Shown here piece after piece: positions 1-5,219 of a DNA stretch of 7,568 nucleotides. The notes beneath the pieces were generated by a model, which worked only from the letters and a program-made list of their open reading frames with translations, did no database searches and was not told the DNA's origin. Position numbers and translations under genes: made by a program. Each line of letters opens with the position of its first letter. Position 1 is the first letter of the stretch. The DNA is from Planctomycetota bacterium (GTDB lineage: Bacteria > Planctomycetota > Planctomycetia > Pirellulales > Thermoguttaceae), in contig JAEWUR010000654.1 of assembly GCA_023397045.1 (NCBI GenBank), positions 1 through 7,568 on the forward strand, in the 5' to 3' direction.

Positions 1-273
1 TTCTATCACAGCGCCGCCGATGTGCTGCGCCGTGACGGCGCCGGGGCGAAGGTGGTCAAAACGACCCAACAGCTACGGACGTTTTGCGAAGGGGCGGTGA
101 CGTTGCGGTTCCAAAATGTGTTCCAGCCGATCACCGGACTGTCGGATGCGATTCATGGACCGGACGGCGCTCTGGCCAAGTTGTTGTCGTTGAATGTTGC
201 GGAACTCGATCATGCCAAGGCGGCCGATGCGCTGGACGCCGTGGCCTGGGCCTGCCAGGAGGCTGCGCGATGA
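1..273 (+). CDS. C-terminal part of an unidentified protein (cut by window start)
   Basis: The frame is open from the first base with no stop upstream, so the gene begins outside the window; the GTG at 22 is probably internal. The visible 90 residues are soluble-looking, with no membrane segment and no motif I recognise. The end is rich in Ala and Leu (AELDHAKAADALDAVAWACQ), which suggests helices. Its TGA overlaps the ATG of the peptidase gene in an ATGA arrangement, so the two are translationally coupled and in one operon. The peptidase gene's AGGAGG ribosome binding site lies inside this gene's last codons. The coding call rests on the open frame, codon use and coupling. I assign no function. 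Confidence 0.7.
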   Translation, partial: FYHSAADVLRRDGAGAKVVKTTQQLRTFCEGAVTLRFQNVFQPITGLSDAIHGPDGALAKLLSLNVAELDHAKAADALDAVAWACQEAAR

Positions 274-1220
274 GCATTTCGTTCGAGACACCGCGTCAGA
301 TCGTCGCCGCCTATGAAAACGGCCTGCCCGGTTGGCAGTTCCATCCGGAAACGATGGATGCCATGATGGCCGACCGGAAGGTTTTGGTATTTGCCGAGGC
401 GGCATTTCACCTGGATGGGATCGGCAGGGGCAAGATGGCCCTGCTTTGGCGCTCCCGTGAGAAGTACGATCCCGGCGCGTTCGGCAAAGAGTCGCAGACC
501 CGTGGCAGTTGCGTCTCACACGGATCGCGGAACGCCCGCGATACAACCCGGGCGGTCGAGATTCACATCAAGGGCGAGGCCGAGGAGTATTACAAGCGCG
601 GCGCGACCGAGCCGACCTATGCGGCCCGCGGCCATTATGGCGAGGGGATGGATCCGGCCTTGGCCGCGCGGTTCGAGGTTGATTTCGGATTTCTGTTTCG
701 TGAAAAATACCCATTTGGCGACCTGACGGAGTTGAACGAACAGCTTGCGTCACCATCGTTCCTGACCGGCGAGGTCAAGGCCGAGTGCAAGAAGCACAAC
801 GTCGGCCGCTGGGTCGCGCCCACCACCGTCGACCAGGTCAAAGACATCTTGTTCGCCGGTTATGCCCTGCATAGCGGGCAGAACTTCGGGGTGCGAGAGA
901 CGTCGGACAGTCGCGGCATTGCCGTACCGAGCGGCCGTTGGTCGCACGATATGGCCACGGTCGGTTATGACGACACGCGCGAAGTCTATCCCACCTGCGT
1001 GTTCTTGATCGCGAACTCCTGGGGCCGGTGGAACCAAAAGCCCAAGGTATGGCCGGAGGACCGTTTTGGGCCGTGGCCCGAGGGTTCGTTTTGGGTCGAG
1101 GAGGACGTGTACGCTCGTTACTTTGTTGGCAGCAGGTCGATCTTCGGCTACTGCGACATCACGGGGATGCCGCAGAAAACGCTGCCGGACTATGGAACCC
1201 TTTCTAATGTACTGGGGTGA
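270..1220 (+). CDS. Papain-like (C1-type) cysteine peptidase
   Basis: A 316-residue protein with the ordered active-site signatures of a papain fold: Gln76 and Cys81 in QTRGSCVSHG (oxyanion Gln and nucleophile), His226 in GRWSHDMATVGYDD, and Asn249 in IANSWGRWN. The QxxxSC-xHG form, in place of papain's QGxCGSCW, is what I associate with C1-like proteins of phages and environmental bacteria. There is no signal peptide or membrane segment. Residues 1-70 precede the catalytic Cys and could act as a propeptide or adaptor. The ATG at 270 is chosen because AGGAGG (257-262) sits 7 bases upstream and because it overlaps the previous stop; the frame is open further upstream but without support. The predicted activity is peptide-bond hydrolysis. 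The substrate is unknown; an envelope or lysis role is suggested only by the membrane-protein genes downstream. Confidence 0.85.
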   Translation: MSISFETPRQIVAAYENGLPGWQFHPETMDAMMADRKVLVFAEAAFHLDGIGRGKMALLWRSREKYDPGAFGKESQTRGSCVSHGSRNARDTTRAVEIHIKGEAEEYYKRGATEPTYAARGHYGEGMDPALAARFEVDFGFLFREKYPFGDLTELNEQLASPSFLTGEVKAECKKHNVGRWVAPTTVDQVKDILFAGYALHSGQNFGVRETSDSRGIAVPSGRWSHDMATVGYDDTREVYPTCVFLIANSWGRWNQKPKVWPEDRFGPWPEGSFWVEEDVYARYFVGSRSIFGYCDITGMPQKTLPDYGTLSNVLG

Positions 1221-1222
1221 TC

Positions 1223-1762
1223 ATGAAGCGATGGTGTTGTGTGATGCTGTTGGTGTGTTTCTGTGTTTCGGGCGTGGTGCAAGCTGCGGAGGACTATCGT
1301 AACGCGGCGGCCGTGGATTTGGCGATCGCGACGATGACCGATGACGGTCCCGCGCCGGCCAAGTGCTCGCGATGCAATGGGACCGGGGTGATCGTCCATG
1401 GCGATCGACATCAGACGGCATGTCCGGATTGCCAACCAGGGTGTCCGGGGCTATACGGTAATCCACTGGATACGTATCGGGATGCCAAAACGTTGATCGC
1501 CAAGGGAAATGAGTTGGCGGATCGTGGCAAGGCGATTCTGGATGCGGCCGAGGCGGACGGCAAGATTATGTTGTCCGTTCACCTGCCCAAGGTGTTGAAG
1601 TCGGCAGGCGAGAAAGAGACGTGCCCCGGTGGCGTCTGCCCGTATCGGCCGACGGAAACGCCAAAGCCGACGAGTTCGGCCACTACCCGACGCGAGACCG
1701 TCTGGCACACCGAGACGGTGATTGAGCATCGGCCTCGTTTGCTCGGGAGGCTCCGCCGATGA
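1223..1762 (+). CDS. Secreted Cys-rich protein with DnaJ-like CxxCxGxG zinc motif
   Basis: A 179-residue protein. Residues 1-21 form a signal peptide: basic MKRW, a hydrophobic core (CVMLLVCFCV) and a likely cleavage site after VVQA. Residues 48-74 hold CSRCNGTG and CPDCQPGC, a compact zinc-binding pair resembling one DnaJ-type repeat. Residues 85-120 look helical, a second pair CPGGVC lies at 134-139, and the C-terminus is Thr/Pro- then Arg-rich. The ATG at 1223 is preferred over the GTG at 1217 because it begins the basic signal-peptide head and follows GGGGTGA; either start is possible. It follows the peptidase gene by two bases and overlaps the next gene by four. An extracytoplasmic, metal-binding or disulfide-stabilised role is inferred. 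It is not a DnaJ, since there is no J domain. Confidence 0.75.
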   Translation: MKRWCCVMLLVCFCVSGVVQAAEDYRNAAAVDLAIATMTDDGPAPAKCSRCNGTGVIVHGDRHQTACPDCQPGCPGLYGNPLDTYRDAKTLIAKGNELADRGKAILDAAEADGKIMLSVHLPKVLKSAGEKETCPGGVCPYRPTETPKPTSSATTRRETVWHTETVIEHRPRLLGRLRR

Positions 1763-2055
1763 CCGACCCGGTGCTCGATGACACCGTCTGCCTGCTGCTG
1801 GCCACCGGGTTGCGACAATCCCGGTGGCTGCGGCAGCGGCCGGGCGATGCACGGTGGATGATCGCTGCGGCGGTCAATCACCTGAAGTGTTCCTGCCGGG
1901 ACGGTAATGAGGTCGAGCGGATGCAGACCTACTTGGCAGGTTCGGTTCGCGCTCGATACGGCAATCCGCTGGTCGTGTGGTTCCTGTTGAATGTCATGTT
2001 GCCGATCGTCGTGAAGTTGGTGACCGAGTGGTGGATTCATCGGAAGGAGCGTTGA
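1759..2055 (+). CDS. Small single-pass membrane protein, function unknown
   Basis: A 98-residue protein in the same operon, starting in an ATGA overlap with the previous stop and with GGGAGG (1745-1750) 8 bases upstream. The first 68 residues are polar and Arg-rich with a CSC motif (44-46). Residues 70-88 (NPLVVWFLLNVMLPIVVKL) form one hydrophobic segment, followed by a short charged tail WWIHRKER. The basic tail suggests it lies in the cytoplasm under the positive-inside rule, but the Arg-rich N-terminal part makes topology uncertain. I do not recognise the family. Adjacency to another one-pass membrane protein and to a peptidase makes a holin-, spanin- or anchor-like role possible, but nothing in the sequence proves it. 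Confidence 0.7.
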   Translation: MTDPVLDDTVCLLLATGLRQSRWLRQRPGDARWMIAAAVNHLKCSCRDGNEVERMQTYLAGSVRARYGNPLVVWFLLNVMLPIVVKLVTEWWIHRKER

Positions 2056-2056
2056 C

Positions 2057-2350
2057 GTGGCCGAAGTCTTTGAGGTCTGGTCGCCGTTGATCCAAGGCGG
2101 GTTTGCCGTCTTCGCCCTGCTGCTTCTGGGCATCAACGTTTGGTTGGTCAAGCAGCTTCTGCGGGTGTTGAAGGACAACAACCGCGTGATCGCCGGCAAC
2201 AGCCGGGCCATCGAGTCGGTCGCCCTGATCGCCACCGACACGCGAATGCTGATGAAGGATATTCGGGACCAACTTCTGCAGCGACCGTGCCTAATGTCCG
2301 ACGACGTTCTTGCGGACCGGAACGACAGGCACTGTACTTTGGAGACGTGA
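2057..2350 (+). CDS. Small membrane protein with N-terminal TM and helical tail (holin-like?)
   Basis: A 97-residue protein starting at GTG 2057, with AAGGAG (2044-2049) 7 bases upstream; the previous gene stops at 2055. Residues 11-31 (GGFAVFALLLLGINVWLV) are one membrane-spanning segment. They are followed by an amphipathic, probably coiled-coil stretch (about 33-75) with heptad-like hydrophobics (LLRVLKDNN, IAGNSRAIESV, MLMKDIRDQL), then a polar tail. This layout, a short outside end, one helix and a cytoplasmic charged coil, is that of many small phage membrane proteins, including BhlA-like holins, but no family signature is certain. It is the last gene of the left operon, ending 18 bases before a strong terminator stem. 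A lysis role is inference from layout only. Confidence 0.7.
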   Translation: MAEVFEVWSPLIQGGFAVFALLLLGINVWLVKQLLRVLKDNNRVIAGNSRAIESVALIATDTRMLMKDIRDQLLQRPCLMSDDVLADRNDRHCTLET

Positions 2351-2368
2351 TCCTGGACGAAGGCACAT

Positions 2369-2414
2369 TGGCGGAACAGACGGAATGCCAATTCCATCTG
2401 CTCCGCCATTTTTT
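2369..2414 (+). terminator. Strong intrinsic terminator closing the left operon
   Basis: TGGCGGA (2369-2375) pairs with TCCGCCA (2402-2408); inside it CAGA pairs with TCTG and GGAAT with ATTCC, separated by two single mismatches, with a GCCA loop (2387-2390). That gives 16 base pairs, followed at once by six T (2409-2414). It lies just after the holin-like gene stop and ends 18 bases before the probable ATG of the methyltransferase gene, so it separates the two transcription units. The minus strand has no T tract after the stem, so it acts on the + strand only. Confidence 0.85.
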
Positions 2415-2432
2415 CTGCAAATGGATGCAACG

Positions 2433-2513
2433 ATGAAAACTGAGATGTGGCCAATTGAACGGCTCAAATAGTATGATCACAATCCACGGAATAACGATGC
2501 AGCGGTCGAGCCG
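2433..2513 (+). pseudogene. N-terminal end of the ParB-domain methyltransferase, cut off by amber codon
   Basis: From ATG 2433 the frame reads MKTEMWPIERLK, then TAG at 2469-2471, then YDHNPRNNDAAVEPLARAI and on into the methyltransferase without a shift. The residues on both sides of the TAG match the usual start of ParB/Srx-type methyltransferases (a WPIERL-like strand, then YxxNPRxND), so this is clearly the original 5' end and the TAG lies inside the coding region. CAG, AAG or GAG would each give TAG by one base change. Starts at 2421 or 2445 are also in frame. No good Shine-Dalgarno precedes any of these, and TTG 2514 is the first in-frame start-like codon after the TAG. Confidence 0.75.
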
Positions 2514-3728
2514 TTGGCTCGGGCGATCAAGGAGTTTGGTTTTCGACAGCCGATCGTCGTCACGCCTGAAGGCGTGATCATTTGCGGGCATACGCGGTAC
2601 AAGGCGTCCCTGAAGCTCGGGCTGACCGAAGTGCCTGTCCATGTGGCCACGGATTTGACACCCACGCAGATCAAGGCATATCGCATCGCTGACAATCGTC
2701 TGGCCGACATCGCCACCTGGAACTATGAAATACTGCCGATTGAATTGGCGGAACTCTTGGCCATGGATGTCGACCCCGAGTTGCTCGGGGATGTTAAGAA
2801 CGAATGGGCGAAAATGCTCGATACGACGCCGAAGGACGGGCTGACCGATCCGAATGAGGTTCCCGAGCCACCGGACGAGGCGATCACGAAACCGGGCGAT
2901 TTGTGGATCCTCGGCAACCACCGGCTTCTCTGCGGCGATAGTGCCAATCCCGAGCACGTCGACCGCCTATTGGACGGCCAAACGATTCAACTCTGCAATA
3001 CCGATCCACCGTACAACGTGAAGGTGGAACCGCGGAGCAAGGCCGCGATCGCCGCCGGCAACAGTTCGTTCACATCGTATGAACGGCAGCCCAGCGCCGC
3101 GCATCAAAATGGAGAATCGTCGAAGAAGCTGCGAGCGAAAGACCGTCCATTGGAGAACGACTTCGTCTCGGATGAAGAGTTCGATCGATTGCTGAACGCG
3201 TGGTTTGGAAACATTGCAAGGGCGTTGGACCCCGGCCGAGGATTTTATATTTGGGGCGGATACAGCAACTGCGGAAACTATCCTCCCGTGCTGAAGGCCC
3301 ACGAGTTGTACTTCTCACAAGCGATTATTTGGGATAAGGAGCACCCAGTTCTTTCCAGAAAGGACTATATGGGCGCTCATGAGTGGTGTTTCTATGGATG
3401 GCGTGAAGGAGCCGCCCATCAATTCTTCGGGCCGAACAATGCGACGGACCTTTGGCACGTCAAGAAGATCAATCCCAGCAAGATGGTGCATTTGACAGAA
3501 AAGCCCGTGGAGCTGGCCGTCCGAGCGATGCAGTACTCATCACTGCCCGGAGAGAACGTACTCGACCTCTTCGGCGGCAGCGGCAGTACGTTGATCGCCG
3601 CCGAGCAAACCAATCGAAAAGCGTTCTTGATGGAGTTGGATCCGCTGTATTGTGACGTGATCGTCGAGCGATTCGAAAAATTCACCGGAAGGAAACCGGA
3701 ACGCTCGAATTATCAGGAGGCGGCCTAA
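2514..3728 (+). CDS. ParB-domain / beta-class DNA (N4-cytosine or N6-adenine) methyltransferase
   Basis: An SAM-dependent DNA methyltransferase that modifies an exocyclic amino group. Counted from the original ATG 2433 it has about 431 codons. Residues to about 110 are a ParB/sulfiredoxin-like domain (NPRNND, GFRQPIVV, GHTRYKA, AYRIADNRLAD). The catalytic motif IV is DPPY at about residue 191 and the SAM-binding motif I is FGGSGST at about 380. The order IV then I marks the beta class, and the end (ELDPLYCDVIVERFEKFTG) is typical of the family. No restriction endonuclease lies beside it, so it is a solitary enzyme, as in many phages, where such enzymes are thought to shield DNA from host restriction. 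The start given is a TTG without a Shine-Dalgarno; the true start is at or near 2433 but is interrupted by TAG at 2469. Its TAA overlaps the stop of the converging doc gene. The target base and sequence cannot be told. Confidence 0.9.
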   Translation: MARAIKEFGFRQPIVVTPEGVIICGHTRYKASLKLGLTEVPVHVATDLTPTQIKAYRIADNRLADIATWNYEILPIELAELLAMDVDPELLGDVKNEWAKMLDTTPKDGLTDPNEVPEPPDEAITKPGDLWILGNHRLLCGDSANPEHVDRLLDGQTIQLCNTDPPYNVKVEPRSKAAIAAGNSSFTSYERQPSAAHQNGESSKKLRAKDRPLENDFVSDEEFDRLLNAWFGNIARALDPGRGFYIWGGYSNCGNYPPVLKAHELYFSQAIIWDKEHPVLSRKDYMGAHEWCFYGWREGAAHQFFGPNNATDLWHVKKINPSKMVHLTEKPVELAVRAMQYSSLPGENVLDLFGGSGSTLIAAEQTNRKAFLMELDPLYCDVIVERFEKFTGRKPERSNYQEAA

Positions 3729-4105
3729 TGAGCATGCGAGCAAAAATACTCGGCAATCTGATTTTTGTCTGCCTGACCTGTAGCCACGGCGATGGTCAAA
3801 TCATACAAGCTACCTTTCGGGGCATCGATTTCGACACCGTTGAAATCGAGAAACACCAAGGCCGCCACCGCCCCAGTTCGTTTGTTGCCATCGAGGAACG
3901 GATGGTTCTGAACCAGGTGGAACAAATAGGCGGCCGCCATCTCGAAGATATCTTGGTGCAAATAGTTGCCGCCAAACATCGCCTGGGGTTGAGCGACGGC
4001 CGATTCGAGCAGGCCGAGATCGCGGACACCATGTTGACCGCCATACAACGCAACCTGATCGGCATGAAGCTCCAAATTGTCTTCGACGCCAAGAAAGTCC
4101 ATCAT
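3725..4105 (-). CDS. doc: Doc/Fic-family toxin (death on curing)
   Basis: A 126-residue protein, the normal size of Doc. The Fic-fold active loop HPFLDGNKRTG carries His68, Asp72, Lys75 and Arg76, agreeing residue for residue with the known P1 Doc loop HxFxDANKRT. The N-terminus (HADQVALYGGQHGVRDLGLLESAVAQP) is also characteristic of the family. P1 Doc inactivates elongation factor EF-Tu by phosphorylation in the cytoplasm; by homology this one should act similarly when its antitoxin is lost. The start ATG (4103-4105) abuts the antitoxin's TAG, so the two are translated as one operon; a second ATG follows at once (MM). The stop overlaps that of the methyltransferase on the other strand. The loop is intact, so the toxin looks functional. 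Confidence 0.93.
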   Translation of the reverse strand: MMDFLGVEDNLELHADQVALYGGQHGVRDLGLLESAVAQPQAMFGGNYLHQDIFEMAAAYLFHLVQNHPFLDGNKRTGAVAALVFLDFNGVEIDAPKGSLYDLTIAVATGQADKNQIAEYFCSHAH

Positions 4106-4333
4106 CTACTTCGCCAGACGCTGCAGGTCGTCGCCGAACTTTCGGTTGATCTTGTCCAGGGAACTCCGCAGTTTCTTCTGCCGCGACTTGTCACGGACAG
4201 GCGAAATCATCAGCGAATCGCCATTGGTCGTCACTTCCAACGGCGTGTCGGCGGAGATATCCAGAAGTTCCAGAATCGGCTTGTCAATGACAAGAGCCAA
4301 GCTGTTGCCGTGTCGGATCAGTGTTTTGGTCAT
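4106..4333 (-). CDS. AbrB/MazE-fold antitoxin paired with Doc
   Basis: A 75-residue protein starting MTKTLIRHGNSLALVIDKPI, the swapped-hairpin AbrB/SpoVT/MazE DNA-binding fold (basic Arg-His-Gly-Asn-Ser followed by a hydrophobic strand and IxKPILEL) in residues 1-48. The rest (DKSRQKKLRSSLDKINRKFGDDL) is a charged helical tail that would bind and neutralise the toxin. The start at 4333 is preferred over longer readings because GAGAGGAG lies 6 bases upstream on the minus strand and a promoter sits just ahead of it. It is directly followed by doc. The classical partner of Doc is Phd, which has a different fold, so this is a mixed pairing. It should repress its own promoter through the nearby repeats. 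Confidence 0.88.
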   Translation of the reverse strand: MTKTLIRHGNSLALVIDKPILELLDISADTPLEVTTNGDSLMISPVRDKSRQKKLRSSLDKINRKFGDDLQRLAK

Positions 4334-4351
4334 ATCAATCTCCTCTCGGGC

Positions 4352-4390
4352 GTATACACATAGTATACACCACCCAATGTCATAAGGCAA
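4352..4390 (-). promoter_or_regulatory. Promoter and probable operator of the antitoxin-doc operon
   Basis: On the minus strand, TTGCCT (4385-4390) and TATACT (4362-4367) are separated by exactly 17 bases, a good sigma-70-type promoter. Transcription would start near 4355, leaving a leader of about 22 bases with the antitoxin's GAGAGGAG. Two exact copies of GTATACAC (+ strand 4352-4359 and 4363-4370) begin 11 bases apart, about one helical turn, and their GTATAC cores form a dyad (GTATAC-N5-GTATAC). They cover the -10 and start region, where an autorepressing antitoxin would bind. Confidence 0.75.
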
Positions 4391-4423
4391 GCCACCGTTG
4401 CGTCACCAAAGGATGGGATCATC

Positions 4424-4810
4424 ATGAATCATGGCATTTGCTACCTTGCGGCCCCCTTCTCGCATCCTGACTTGGAAGTACGGCAGCGGCGGCATGAAGC
4501 CGTTTGCCGGGCGGCGGCCGAGTTAATCCGCGCCGGCCGGACGGTGTTTTCACCTATTTCGCACTCGTATGGAATCAGCCGTTACGGCCTTCCGCTGAAT
4601 TGGGAATTCTGGCAACGGCTCGATCTGAAATATTTGGAGTTCTGCGACGAAGTCATCGTCCTGAAAATCCCGGGTTGGCAGGAAAGCGTTGGTGTGCAAG
4701 CCGAGATCGCCGCCGCCCAGGCGATGGGGAAGCCGGTGACGTTCATGGAACCTATCGGAAAAGCAAACCACATTTCCACGACGCACCAAGGCAACACTTT
4801 AAAAGTCTAG
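4424..4810 (+). CDS. DUF1937 family protein (deoxyribosyltransferase-like fold)
   Basis: A 128-residue protein matching DUF1937 as I know it: YLAAPFSHPD (7-16), the AAELIRAGRTVFSPISHSY block (31-49), YGLPLNWEFW (54-63), CDEVIVLKIPGW (74-85) and GVQAEIAAAQAMGKPV (90-105). The family is common in phages and mobile elements and is related in fold to nucleoside 2-deoxyribosyltransferases. Glu94 in GVQAE is in the place where that superfamily carries its catalytic Glu, but the substrate of DUF1937 proteins is not known to me. The start has GGATGGG upstream. It is transcribed away from the antitoxin-doc promoter, and I see no clear promoter of its own. The family assignment is firm and the biochemical role unknown; nucleotide or base metabolism is inference. 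Confidence 0.85.
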   Translation: MNHGICYLAAPFSHPDLEVRQRRHEAVCRAAAELIRAGRTVFSPISHSYGISRYGLPLNWEFWQRLDLKYLEFCDEVIVLKIPGWQESVGVQAEIAAAQAMGKPVTFMEPIGKANHISTTHQGNTLKV

Positions 4811-4826
4811 GGCCAGAGAAACGTGA

Positions 4827-4913
4827 TTATGCGATCATCACCGTGTGCAGCCCAGTCAAACAGCATGGTCCGACAACAAACACATGTGTCAATGCAATCA
4901 CCGGTCGTTTCAT
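4827..4913 (-). pseudogene. Possible remnant of a VapC/FitB-type toxin start
   Basis: Right after the FitA-like antitoxin, in an ATGA overlap where the toxin ATG usually lies, a short frame reads MKRPVIALTHVFVV and stops at 4827-4829 after 28 codons. PIN-domain toxins often start with a strand of the form VIxLDTHV. A two-base gap before ACA would restore LDTHVFV here, so this may be a frameshifted, truncated toxin. The rest of a PIN domain (about 130 residues) is absent, since the DUF1937 gene ends at 4810. The match is short and could be chance. Confidence 0.3.
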
Positions 4914-5140
4914 CGATCACGATCCTCGCGGACCATTCTGGTGCTGCTGGACAGTCTACGTCCCGCAAACCGCTCGTCCCATTTCCGAAAGAGATCTGCG
5001 ATTTGGTCAGCGTCATACCTCGCAGCCCGCTCAAGCAACATCTTAGTCTCGCTCTGCAGCGATCGGTTGTTTCGCTCCGCCCGAGCTTTCAGTCGATTAA
5101 TCGTTTGCACACTCAAACCACGAATGAGAATATCGGGCAT
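4910..5140 (-). CDS. FitA/VapB-type ribbon-helix-helix antitoxin, apparently without toxin
   Basis: A 76-residue protein. Residues 1-40 (MPDILIRGLSVQTINRLKARAERNNRSLQSE...) are a ribbon-helix-helix DNA-binding domain with the FitA/StbC-like signature ILIRGLS...LKARAxxNxRSLQxE. The C-terminus SSTRMVREDRDR is the usual toxin-binding tail of this family. The length is normal, so the antitoxin looks whole. It would bind DNA as a dimer and, in the standard arrangement, neutralise a PIN-domain ribonuclease encoded immediately downstream. Here no complete PIN gene follows, only about 100 bases with a short remnant-like frame and then the convergent DUF1937 gene. A good promoter lies upstream at 5191-5219. 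It may be an orphan antitoxin, possibly kept as a regulator or anti-toxin shield. Confidence 0.85.
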   Translation of the reverse strand: MPDILIRGLSVQTINRLKARAERNNRSLQSETKMLLERAARYDADQIADLFRKWDERFAGRRLSSSTRMVREDRDR

Positions 5141-5190
5141 ATCCGTTTCGCCTTGTCACCTCGATGATTTGCTTCACAGTTATCAGCAGA

Positions 5191-5219
5191 ATCATATCCA
5201 CCTCCCAGGGAGCTGGCAA
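5191..5219 (-). promoter_or_regulatory. Promoter of the FitA-like antitoxin with internal dyad
   Basis: On the minus strand, TTGCCA (5214-5219) and TATGAT (5191-5196), each one base from consensus, are 17 bases apart. The spacer holds a 19-base dyad at 5198-5216 (CCA-C-CTCCC-A-GGGAG-C-TGG, one mismatched pair), a likely operator. The dyad also contains AGGGAG (5207-5212), the ribosome binding site of the divergent cytosine methyltransferase gene, and the -35 box reaches the first base of that gene's ATG. Confidence 0.75.

Noticed and set aside
2469..2471. Element-wide recoding of TAG as a sense codon
   Set aside because: doc, its antitoxin, DUF1937 and the HARE-HTH gene all end at TAG at natural protein ends, so TAG works as a stop here.
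1579..2957. Long minus-strand frames (1579-2454 and 2148-2957) opposite the membrane-protein and methyltransferase genes
   Set aside because: They run antisense through genes with strong ribosome binding sites and clear motifs, have no recognisable protein features and no start signals, and are what GC-rich coding DNA gives by chance.
3728..4363. A 211-codon + strand frame opposite doc and its antitoxin
   Set aside because: The minus strand has an intact Doc active loop, an antitoxin fold, Shine-Dalgarno and promoter; the + frame is its shadow.
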